DNA from: Pelobacter sp. UBA5610
GTDB lineage: Bacteria > Desulfobacterota > Desulfuromonadia > Desulfuromonadales > Syntrophotaleaceae
Length of the DNA: 10,784 nucleotides
Direction of reading: 5' to 3'
NCBI GenBank assembly: GCA_002424645.1
Contig: DIKU01000010.1
Span: forward strand, 1 to 10,784
The notes under the pieces are model-generated. The model was not told the DNA's origin. It did not search any database and saw only the letters and a program-made list of their open reading frames with translations. Below are positions 5,214-10,784 of the stretch, piece by piece. The translations under genes were made by a program, and so were the position numbers. Each line of letters opens with the position of its first letter. Position 1 is the first letter of the stretch.

Positions 5214-7868
5214 TTAACGGCGCCGCAAGAAAAATTTCTCCAGTTCCACCGCGATAAAGACCATCGAGGACATGACAAATGTCACGCCAAGTTCAGCGAG
5301 GGTCAGCGGTTCAGTCTTGAAAATCGGGTTGAGCAGAGGCACATAGATCGTCGACATCTGGAGTACAAAAGTCAGCAAAAACGCTCCGACCAATGGCAGA
5401 TTCGAAAAAAACCCCTGCGAGAAGAGCGACTCGCGCTCTGAGCGTATAGCAAGCACATGCCCCATCTGGCTCAAACAAAGTACCGTGAAAACCATGGTCT
5501 GCCAATGGGCGAAGCCGGTGTGGATTGAAAAAGCCTGAGTGATGATGCATGCCGCCCCCATGAGCAACCCGACCCAGACAATGTGCGTGCCGAGTCCATG
5601 CGAAAATATGCTCTCTTTTGGGTGGCGCGGTGGCCGATCCATGATCCCCTTCTCTCCCGGCTCTGCGGTGAGCGCGAGACCGGGCAGCCCATCGGTAACC
5701 AGGTTGATCCAGAGAATGTGTATAGGGAGCAGCGGGATCGGCAGGCCGAAAAACGGCGCGAGAAAGATCGTCCAGATTTCGCCAGAATTGCTGGTCAACG
5801 TGTACTTGATGAACTTGCGGATGTTGTCAAAGATCCGCCGGCCCTCCTTGACCGCTTTGACGATAGTCGCAAAATTGTCGTCGAGCAGAATCATATGGGA
5901 CGCCTCCTTTGAGACGTCCGTGCCGGTGATGCCCATAGCGACGCCGATGTCGGCACGCTTAAGAGCAGGCGCATCGTTAACACCGTCTCCGGTCATCGCC
6001 ACAAACTGTCCACGGTCCTGCAACGCTTTGATTATTTTCAGTTTCTGTTCCGGGGCAACCCGCGCATAAACACGAATCTTCTCAACCCTCTGCTCGAACT
6101 GTTTCAGGGGTATGTGTTCGAGCTCCCGGCCATTGATCACCAGTTCATCGCTGTGACCTTCGCCGAGAATACCGATTCGCCGTGCGATCGACCGCGCGGT
6201 CAGAGGATGGTCGCCTGTGATCATCACCGGAATGATTCCAGCCTGTCGACACAGTTCAACGGCTCCCATGGCCTCCGGCCTTGGCGGATCCATCAGGCCT
6301 ACGATCCCCAGCAGCGTCAGATCCGTTTCGACATCGTCAGCCTCAGGATCGTCCGGGAGACGGTCCCATACCCGCATGCCGAATCCAAGTGCGCGCAAAC
6401 CGTCTCCGGCGATCCGGTCAGCCACAACCGAAATCTCCGCGGGCACAAGATCCTCTTCACTTTGCGACGCGAGGACCCGGGTAGCCCGTTCAAGCACCAC
6501 CTCCACGGCGCCCTTGGTAAAAGAAACCACTTTCCCGCCCTCCCAGGCGTGGAAAGTTGTCATCAGTTTGCGTTCCGCATCGAAGGGCAGCTCCGCAAGC
6601 CGCGGATGCTTCTCCTGCAGAGCCATCTTGGCGAAACCACTCTCCGAGCCGAGGGTAAAAAGCGCCGTCTCCGTCGGATCGCCGATGACCGCACCGGCAG
6701 CGTCCTGCATTGCGTCGTTAGAGAGAGACGCTGCGACAAGAAGCGTAGACAGCGGTCGACCGACAGCGGTGCCCGACAGTTCCTCCGCCACGGCTTTACA
6801 CAACTCCTTTTGGGGAATAAGGCGCCCGTCAGCGTACACCGCCTCTGCGACCATCCGATTCATCGTCAGAGTGCCCGTCTTGTCCGAACAGATGTAAGTC
6901 ACCGAACCAAGTGTCTCGACAGCGGGAAGATTACGCATGAGGGCTTTCTGCCGGACCATCTTCTTCGCGCCGATGGCCAGGGCTATGGTAATGACCGCCG
7001 GCAGCGCCTCCGGTATCGCTGCGACAGCCAGAGATATGGCCGTCAGCATCATGAGCACAGGCGACTCACCGCGCAGAATCCCGACGATAAAAACGATGGC
7101 ACAAATGGCCAGCACGGCCAGGGCAAGCTTCTTTCCAAAAGCGACCATCCGCTTCTGCAACGGGGTCTTGCCCTCCGTCTCATCCTGCAGCATCGCCGCG
7201 ATGACGCCGAGTTCGGTCTGCATTCCTGTGGCGATGACAACCCCCTCCCCGCGCCCGTAGGATATAATTGTCCCCTTATAGGCCAAATTCGACCGATCGC
7301 CGATCGACAACTCCCGATCCGCAAGGGCTTCCGTCTGCTTTTCCGACGGTATGGACTCCCCGGTCAGCGCGGCCTCCTCAACCTTGAGCTTCGCGACCTC
7401 GATGAGCCGCAAATCGGCCGGCACGATATTCCCCGCTTCAAGCTGTACGATGTCGCCCGGCACGAGGTCGGCCGCGGGGATCGCCGCAGGGATACCGTCC
7501 CTGATCACCGTAGCAAGGGATGCGGCCATCTTCTTGAGGGCCGCCATCGCCTTCTCGGCTCGGTATTCCTGGCTGAACCCAAGGACCGCGTTGAGCACCA
7601 CGATCACGATGATGGCAATGGTGTCCGCTGCCTCACCGAGAATACCGGCGAGTACAGCGGCAGCGATCAGAACAATGATCATGAAATCTTTGAACTGAGC
7701 GAAGAACATACCCGGCAGAGTGCGCCTACGCCTCTCGACCAATTCGTTCGCTCCGTAGTCAATCAGACGACGGGTTGCCTCCGCAGAGTCGAGTCCGGCA
7801 CGGCTGCTTCCGAGCGCATCAAGCGCATCGGAAGCACTCAGTGAGTGCCAAGGATCACGTGCCTTCAT
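5214..7868 (-). CDS. Type IIA (SERCA/PMR1-like) cation-transporting P-type ATPase, Ca2+ and/or Mn2+
   Basis: Integral membrane pump of 884 residues that couples ATP hydrolysis to divalent cation export. In order it shows an N-terminal cation ATPase domain (WHSLSASDALDALGS), two membrane helices near 60-100, the actuator TGES (169-172), helix M4 PEALP (286-290), phosphorylated D329 in SDKTGTLT, KGA (452-454) in the nucleotide domain, TGDGVNDAP (626-634), and six C-terminal helices. Metal ligands of SERCA are matched in M4 (E287), M5 (N694, E697) and M6 (NLVTDG, N722, T725, D726). The M8 glutamate position appears to be Q801, suggesting a single high-affinity site as in PMR1-type Ca2+/Mn2+ pumps. 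ATG 7868 has GGAGGG seven bases upstream. It lies downstream of terC on the same strand, in a block headed by a Mn2+ riboswitch; type IIA pumps are known members of that regulon. Sampled lines look more GC-rich than hydE (about 60% against 48%). Confidence 0.93.
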   Translation of the reverse strand: MKARDPWHSLSASDALDALGSSRAGLDSAEATRRLIDYGANELVERRRRTLPGMFFAQFKDFMIIVLIAAAVLAGILGEAADTIAIIVIVVLNAVLGFSQEYRAEKAMAALKKMAASLATVIRDGIPAAIPAADLVPGDIVQLEAGNIVPADLRLIEVAKLKVEEAALTGESIPSEKQTEALADRELSIGDRSNLAYKGTIISYGRGEGVVIATGMQTELGVIAAMLQDETEGKTPLQKRMVAFGKKLALAVLAICAIVFIVGILRGESPVLMMLTAISLAVAAIPEALPAVITIALAIGAKKMVRQKALMRNLPAVETLGSVTYICSDKTGTLTMNRMVAEAVYADGRLIPQKELCKAVAEELSGTAVGRPLSTLLVAASLSNDAMQDAAGAVIGDPTETALFTLGSESGFAKMALQEKHPRLAELPFDAERKLMTTFHAWEGGKVVSFTKGAVEVVLERATRVLASQSEEDLVPAEISVVADRIAGDGLRALGFGMRVWDRLPDDPEADDVETDLTLLGIVGLMDPPRPEAMGAVELCRQAGIIPVMITGDHPLTARSIARRIGILGEGHSDELVINGRELEHIPLKQFEQRVEKIRVYARVAPEQKLKIIKALQDRGQFVAMTGDGVNDAPALKRADIGVAMGITGTDVSKEASHMILLDDNFATIVKAVKEGRRIFDNIRKFIKYTLTSNSGEIWTIFLAPFFGLPIPLLPIHILWINLVTDGLPGLALTAEPGEKGIMDRPPRHPKESIFSHGLGTHIVWVGLLMGAACIITQAFSIHTGFAHWQTMVFTVLCLSQMGHVLAIRSERESLFSQGFFSNLPLVGAFLLTFVLQMSTIYVPLLNPIFKTEPLTLAELGVTFVMSSMVFIAVELEKFFLRRR

Positions 7869-8191
7869 ATCTCATCCCTCCTTCTGGTTGTGTAAGGGAC
7901 CAGCCCACCCGCGGTTTCCAGGAAACAAGAACGTTGATTGTTGCCAACATGGCGTTAATTGCGCCAGCATTTCAATGCAGGCCCAAATCGTGTCTTCTGC
8001 AAAAATACATTCATGTTTAAAAAACCGGTGCGTGCAACCCCGAGCTTATCGTCGCTCAATGATGGTGGATCAATTGGAGTTCTCGCCTCTTGAACCTGCC
8101 GCTACGGAAAACGAACGTCCGGACTTACTTCACCTCCTATATATTACAAAAGCACTCTGTTTATGCGCGTAGAGTGTGCCACTTTCTTTCC
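7869..8191 (-). other. Intergenic region between terC and the P-type ATPase gene
   Basis: These 323 bases hold no convincing gene. Near the terC end a six-base-pair stem (8153-8158 with 8171-8176) followed by CTTTTGT on the minus strand could be a weak terminator. A strong orphan ribosome-binding sequence, AGGAGGTGA, sits on the minus strand at about 8131-8139 with no usable start after it. An imperfect inverted repeat, TGGCG-N7-CGCCA, lies about 85 bases before the ATPase start and could be an operator. TTGCAC followed 17 bases later by ATGAAT, around 8000-8035, is the best but poor promoter candidate. No second yybP-ykoY aptamer is present. Confidence 0.4.
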
Positions 8192-9211
8192 TTATCGTTT
8201 GATTGCCGGGTCGTTTTCTTCTGTTTTTGCCGGGCTGCCCGGTACCCATCCGTGAACAGCTGTGGCAGTGGCGATATCTTTCGGAAGCCGCCGTGTCTTA
8301 ACCATCGATATCAGCATCGAACAGCCAATAAGCAAAGCGGTAATCAGCAAGGCCAACTCGGTAGGGATAACATTCCCGAAAGCAGCATTGATAAGCATCT
8401 TCGCACCGACCACCATAAGTACCAGCGACAAGCCATATTTGAGATAGTGGAACCTGTGAATAATACCGGTCAGGGCGAAATAGAGCGCACGCAAACCGAG
8501 AATGGCGAAAACGTTGGAGGTATAGACGATGAAAGAATTGGTGGTTATGGCGAAGATGGCCGGAATGGAATCCAGAGCGAAGACCAAATCGGAAATTTCG
8601 ACCAAAATCAACACCACCATCAGGGGCGTAAGATAAAGCAAGCCGTTGCGGCGGGTAAAAAACCTGTTTCCTTCAAAATCTTCGGTAACCCGAAAATAGC
8701 GCCGGATAAGGAGGACCAGGCTGTTTCCCTCCATGTTTGGCTGTTTGTTAATGGTCGCCAGCATCTTGCCCCCGGTGAAGATCAGGAAAGCGCCGAAGAG
8801 GTAGATAACCCAATGGAAATTTGCAATAATCGACGCCCCGACGAGGATCAGTGCGGCTCGCATGGCCAAGGCACCTATAATGCCCCAGAACAGCACCCGG
8901 TGCTGATATTTCGCGGGAACGGAAAAATGGCTGAAGATCAGAACGAAGACAAAGATGTTGTCCACGCTCAGGCTCTTCTCCAGCAGGTATCCTGTAAAAA
9001 ACTCAACCCCTGCACTTCGACCGAGAAAATGCATGATCCCGGCACCAAACAGCAAAGCCATCAAAAAGTAGCCGAAGCTGAGCAGGAGGGCTTCCCTGAC
9101 TCCGATTTCCTTGCCCTTGCGGTGGAGGAGACCGAGGTCAAGCGCCAGTAAGAGCAAAACAAAAAGGTTAAAACCTATCCACATCCAGAGAGAATTCACA
9201 ATCAGCTCCAT
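8192..9211 (-). CDS. TerC/Alx-family integral membrane protein, probable Mn2+ handling
   Basis: TerC-family membrane protein of 339 residues, close in length to E. coli Alx (321). Family hallmarks are ALDLG (about 23-27), LEKSLSVDNIFVF (77-89, with E78 and D84) and EISDLVFALDSIPAIFA (205-221, with E205, D208 and D214). These acidic intramembrane residues are thought to form the metal path. Seven to nine hydrophobic segments are visible, with a charged loop around 155-190 and a hydrophilic C-terminal tail of about 35 residues. Alx/TerC proteins are linked to manganese export and metalation of secreted enzymes in other bacteria, and their genes often carry yybP-ykoY leaders. Here that riboswitch lies one gene upstream, before htpX. 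ATG 9211 directly abuts AGGA, a poor spacing. GTG 9199 (codon 5), with GGAG six bases upstream, is a credible alternative start and would shorten the protein by four residues. Confidence 0.92.
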   Translation of the reverse strand: MELIVNSLWMWIGFNLFVLLLLALDLGLLHRKGKEIGVREALLLSFGYFLMALLFGAGIMHFLGRSAGVEFFTGYLLEKSLSVDNIFVFVLIFSHFSVPAKYQHRVLFWGIIGALAMRAALILVGASIIANFHWVIYLFGAFLIFTGGKMLATINKQPNMEGNSLVLLIRRYFRVTEDFEGNRFFTRRNGLLYLTPLMVVLILVEISDLVFALDSIPAIFAITTNSFIVYTSNVFAILGLRALYFALTGIIHRFHYLKYGLSLVLMVVGAKMLINAAFGNVIPTELALLITALLIGCSMLISMVKTRRLPKDIATATAVHGWVPGSPAKTEENDPAIKR

Positions 9212-9267
9212 TCCTGAAGGTTATTTCGACTCATCATTTATCTGTTGCTATGACGATCTGAGATTTT

Positions 9268-9282
9268 GCATCGTAACGATGC
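9268..9282 (-). other. Hairpin between htpX and terC
   Basis: A perfect six-base-pair inverted repeat, GCATCG-TTA-CGATGC on the minus strand, lies just after the htpX stop codon. Flanking GAG and CTC could extend it. No proper T-run follows, so it is more likely an mRNA processing or partial attenuation element than a full terminator. htpX and terC are 76 bases apart with no obvious promoter between them. Confidence 0.5.
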
Positions 9283-9287
9283 GTACC

Positions 9288-10130
9288 TCAAAACATCATT
9301 GCCTCCAGCCTGGCGATCCGTTCTTCCATCGGCGGATGCGTAGAGAAGAGTTTGAACAGCGACGAACCGGCAAGGGGGTTGACGATGAAAAGGTGCGAGG
9401 TGGCAGGAGTCGCCTCCCGCATCGGCAGCATCGTTGAAGCCTGCTGAAGCTTGCGCAGAGCATTGGCCAAAGCCAGCGGCTTGCCACAGATCCTCGCCCC
9501 GGTGGCATCGGCCAGATATTCGCGGGAACGGGAGATGGACATCTGGATCAGCATCGCCGCCATGGGTGCGATAATAGCCATGGCAAGACTACCCAAAAGA
9601 CCGCCCTCTTCATCCTCGCTGCGGCCGGAACCGAATATCGCAGCCCACTGCAGCATGTTTCCAAGCATGGAGATGGCGCCGGCAAAGGTTGCGGCAATGG
9701 CGGAAATCAAGGTGTCGCGATTTTTCACATGCGCCAGTTCATGGGCCATGACGCCTTCAAGTTCATCGACGGAAAGGATGCGCATGATCCCCTCGGTTGC
9801 AGCCACGGCTGCATGCTGCGGATTGCGACCCGTGGCAAAAGCGTTCGGACCCTCAGAAGGGATGATATATACCTTGGGCATCGGCATGCCAGCCTGCTGG
9901 GATAGGCGCCGAACCATTCTGTAAAGAGTGGGATTATCAAGTTCCGAGACTTCCCGGGCCTTGTACATTTTGAGGATGATCTTGTCCGAATACCAGTAGG
10001 AGAAGAAGTTCATTCCGCAGGCCAAGACAAAGGCAATGAACATGCCGGATTGGCCGCCGATGGCGCTCCCCATGGTAACAAGAAGAAGGGTAAGACAGGT
10101 AAGAAGGAAGAAGAGCTTGAGCCGATTCAT
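9288..10130 (-). CDS. htpX: Membrane zinc metalloprotease HtpX
   Basis: M48B-family protease of the cytoplasmic membrane that degrades misfolded or excess membrane proteins alongside FtsH. The 280-residue length is typical. Two N-terminal hydrophobic segments (about 5-22 and 27-46) precede PKVYIIPSEGPNAFATGR (85-102), the zinc motif HELAH (H130, E131, H134) in HELAHVKNRDT, two more hydrophobic segments (about 139-160 and 178-198), and SREYLADATGA with the third zinc ligand E204. The ending STHPPMEERIARLEAM is also characteristic. ATG 10130 has GGAGG eight bases upstream. It is the first gene after a complete yybP-ykoY Mn2+ riboswitch and is followed 76 bases later by terC. Family identity is secure. 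Placing HtpX under manganese control is the unusual point; it may help remove metal-damaged or mismetalated membrane proteins, which is only an inference. Confidence 0.97.
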   Translation of the reverse strand: MNRLKLFFLLTCLTLLLVTMGSAIGGQSGMFIAFVLACGMNFFSYWYSDKIILKMYKAREVSELDNPTLYRMVRRLSQQAGMPMPKVYIIPSEGPNAFATGRNPQHAAVAATEGIMRILSVDELEGVMAHELAHVKNRDTLISAIAATFAGAISMLGNMLQWAAIFGSGRSEDEEGGLLGSLAMAIIAPMAAMLIQMSISRSREYLADATGARICGKPLALANALRKLQQASTMLPMREATPATSHLFIVNPLAGSSLFKLFSTHPPMEERIARLEAMMF

Positions 10131-10158
10131 ACTTTTAACCTCCGCGCAGTTGGTTGCA

Positions 10159-10191
10159 CAGCGGGTAAAAGAAAAAGACCTATACCCGCTG
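10159..10191 (-). promoter_or_regulatory. Competing (antiterminator-type) hairpin of the Mn2+ riboswitch
   Basis: CAGCGGGTA (10191-10183) and TACCCGCTG (10167-10159) form a perfect nine-base-pair stem. It uses the 3' half of the terminator's inner stem and encloses AGGTCTT and the T-run in its loop. It cannot coexist with the terminator and would be favoured when the aptamer P1 helix sequesters AAGACCT. The pairing is visible; the role is inferred. Confidence 0.65.
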
Positions 10192-10220
10192 CATGGTTGA
10201 ATGCAGTAGATAAAGGTCTT
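10167..10220 (-). terminator. Riboswitch-controlled intrinsic terminator upstream of htpX
   Basis: On the minus strand AAGACCT (10220-10214) pairs with AGGTCTT (10181-10175), continued by TATCT with GGGTA (two G-T wobbles) and capped by CTGCAT/ATGCAG with loop TCAACC. The hairpin runs straight into TTTTTCTTTT (10176-10167). Its 5' arm is the 3' strand of the aptamer P1 helix, the standard overlap of a transcriptional switch. Metal-bound aptamer should prevent the terminator and allow htpX expression. Confidence 0.85.
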
Positions 10221-10319
10221 GCAAAGCTCGACATCGTGTCACAGCTCCCGCGTCCGGGTGGCGTTGCCACCGTACTGACGAATCGCGGGCCGGAAGGTTC
10301 CGGATGCTACTCCCCTTTA
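10211..10319 (-). promoter_or_regulatory. yybP-ykoY (Mn2+-sensing) riboswitch aptamer
   Basis: The minus-strand RNA carries the class signature at both ends: TAAAGGGGAGTAGC (10319-10306) and GCAAGACCTTTA (10222-10211), with P1 formed by TAAAGG and CCTTTA. Between them lie a hairpin CCGGAA-CC-TTCCGG (10303-10290), a helix CCCGCG/CGCGGG (10289-10284 with 10252-10247) containing the conserved CGTCAGTACGG segment (10280-10270), a GGTGGC-AAC-GCCACC hairpin (10271-10257) and a small GACA/TGTC hairpin. This matches the four-helix architecture of the class, whose ligand is Mn2+. Such aptamers typically precede genes for TerC/Alx proteins, MntP and type IIA P-type ATPases; two of these three gene types lie downstream here. 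Identification is from remembered consensus, not a covariance-model search. Confidence 0.94.
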
Positions 10320-10430
10320 AACGCCGCAAGGGTACTCATTTCACTCGGAGAAGTCAACAATGAAGTCATAGCGACAAGAGGCGTAAACTCTTTACAAAAA
10401 CAGACTGCTTTACTTAAGGGAGGCATCCGG
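10299..10430. repeat. Inverted repeat complementary to the riboswitch 5' end
   Basis: CCGGATGC-TACTCCCCTTTAA at 10300-10320 is matched by TTAAGGGAG-GCATCCGG at 10414-10430. Eight base pairs are perfect, then about nine more pair with small bulges. The left arm is the complement of the riboswitch P1/L1 segment. The right arm lies upstream of the predicted htpX promoter, so it would enter the riboswitch RNA only if transcription began further upstream. A function is not known. Confidence 0.55.
10329..10357 (-). promoter_or_regulatory. Promoter for the riboswitch-htpX transcript
   Basis: On the minus strand TTGACT (10357-10352) is followed after 17 bases by TACCCT (10334-10329). The -35 is near consensus and the -10 is weak. 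The predicted transcription start, about 10322, falls exactly at the beginning of the riboswitch aptamer, which supports the choice. Confidence 0.5.
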
Positions 10431-10550
10431 ATAGTGATTGGCGGGATTTTGGCCATATGAATATATATTTTCAACATCTTAAGGGAAACCCTTTCCAACG
10501 CGGGAAACGGGGACTGTTGGTTTGGCACCGGGATACGGAGGGTTTTATAC
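10431..10550. other. Divergent intergenic spacer before nadA
   Basis: No gene is supported here. The stretch contains an AT-rich segment (10455-10478) and a short AAGGG-AAA-CCCTT stem near 10484-10496, with nothing recognisable as an operator or RNA element. Open frames crossing it, on either strand, overlap the riboswitch and lack a credible ribosome binding site. Confidence 0.4.
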
Positions 10551-10579
10551 TTGACTTTTTTGGTAGTCTTATGGATCAT
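10551..10579 (+). promoter_or_regulatory. Sigma-70 promoter of nadA
   Basis: TTGACT (10551-10556) and GATCAT (10574-10579) are separated by exactly 17 bases, which include a T-run. Transcription would start near 10586, leaving a leader of about 47 bases with GGAGG at 10616-10620 before the nadA start. Confidence 0.6.
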
Positions 10580-10632
10580 TGATTGCATAGCAAATCCATC
10601 AGGCAAAACCTTCGCGGAGGACTAAGGTATTG

Positions 10633-10784
10633 ATGTCACAGGAAACTTTAAAAAAAGAGATCCGTCGCCTGGCCCAGGAGCGCAATGCCCTTATTCTGGC
10701 ACATAATTATCAGCGCGACGAAATTCAGGAAATTGCCGATATCGCCGGAGACTCCCTGGCGCTTTCCATGGAAGCGGCACGCAC
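10633..10784 (+). CDS. nadA: Quinolinate synthase NadA, N-terminal fragment cut by window edge
   Basis: NadA is a [4Fe-4S] enzyme that condenses iminoaspartate (from NadB) with dihydroxyacetone phosphate to make quinolinate in de novo NAD biosynthesis. The first 50 codons are present. The segment LILAHNYQRDEIQEIADIAG (20-39) followed by DSLALS is the family's N-terminal signature. H24 and Y26 match known substrate-binding residues, and S41 matches the serine that contacts the phosphate. The cluster cysteines lie beyond the window. ATG 10633 is chosen, with GGAGG at 10616-10620 (a spacing of 12, slightly long); the in-frame TTG directly before it (10630) would give better spacing and is an alternative. 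The gene is divergent from the riboswitch-htpX unit. Confidence 0.93.
   Translation, partial: MSQETLKKEIRRLAQERNALILAHNYQRDEIQEIADIAGDSLALSMEAAR

Noticed and set aside
6114..7844. Long plus-strand open frame (576 codons) opposite the ATPase gene
   Set aside because: It is antisense to a gene with every P-type ATPase motif intact. Its translation is rich in Arg and His with no domain, a typical shadow of a GC-rich gene.
5214..7868. ATPase gene as recently transferred DNA because it seems more GC-rich than hydE
   Set aside because: Only a few lines were compared by eye, membrane-protein and codon effects can explain the difference, and no mobile element or boundary repeat was seen.
8151..8180. 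CIRCE-like GCACTC/GAGTG inverted repeat near a heat-shock protease gene
   Set aside because: The arms are only six bases, the spacing and flanks do not fit TTAGCACTC-N9-GAGTGCTAA, and it lies after terC rather than before htpX.
8090..9151. Plus-strand open frame of 353 codons opposite terC
   Set aside because: It is antisense to a clear TerC-family gene. Its low-complexity Gln/Asn/Asp/Glu-rich translation reflects the reversed hydrophobic codons of the membrane protein.
10245..10290. T-box-like GGGTGGC/GCCACC and CGCGG segment before htpX
   Set aside because: The conserved T-box sequence is not present, and these helices are explained by the internal arms of the yybP-ykoY aptamer.
10050..10460. 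Plus-strand open frame of 136 codons
   Set aside because: It starts antisense inside htpX and runs through the riboswitch, terminator and promoter on the other strand. It has no recognisable domain and no convincing ribosome binding site.
10307..10606. Minus-strand open frame of 99 codons upstream of the riboswitch
   Set aside because: It would run into the riboswitch 5' end and cover the predicted htpX and nadA promoters. The composition is not protein-like and no family is recognised.

Overview
The window looks like a chromosomal segment of an anaerobic bacterium of the Desulfuromonadia type (Geobacter, Pelobacter and Desulfuromonas relatives). This is an inference from gene content: an [FeFe]-hydrogenase maturase, a MoaD/ThiF-linked sulfur amino acid cluster and a quinolinate synthase sit together in DNA of roughly 50-58% G+C. 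No phage, insertion sequence, CRISPR array, tRNA or rRNA gene was seen.

Left third (1-3600, minus strand): a sulfur amino acid cluster reading right to left. A near-consensus promoter (3569-3596) drives a 74-residue MoaD/ThiS-like sulfur carrier ending in Gly-Gly-Gly and a tightly linked ThiF/MoeB/HesA-type E1 enzyme. O-acetylhomoserine sulfhydrylase (metY) and cysteine synthase (cysK, cut by the window edge) follow. The arrangement suggests that the E1 adenylates the carrier tail, that the tail becomes a thiocarboxylate, and that metY (perhaps also cysK) uses it as sulfur donor.

Middle (3600-5210, plus strand): an AT-rich intergenic region with a hairpin-rich leader, then hydE, the radical SAM enzyme of [FeFe]-hydrogenase H-cluster assembly. 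A strong intrinsic terminator lies between hydE and the convergent ATPase gene.

Right half (5214-10360, minus strand): three membrane protein genes read right to left: htpX (membrane zinc protease), a TerC/Alx-family integral membrane protein, and an 884-residue type IIA P-type ATPase (Ca2+/Mn2+ type). Upstream of htpX, at 10211-10319 on the minus strand, is an unmistakable yybP-ykoY (Mn2+) riboswitch aptamer. It is followed by an intrinsic terminator and a competing hairpin, giving a complete transcriptional ON switch. Because TerC proteins and type IIA ATPases are established members of this riboswitch's regulon in other bacteria, the block is best read as a manganese-responsive metal efflux and membrane quality-control unit. 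HtpX is the unusual member. Whether the ATPase gene, 323 bases beyond terC, shares the transcript is not settled by the sequence.

Right edge (10551-10784, plus strand): a promoter and the first 50 codons of nadA (quinolinate synthase, NAD biosynthesis), divergent from the riboswitch-controlled block.
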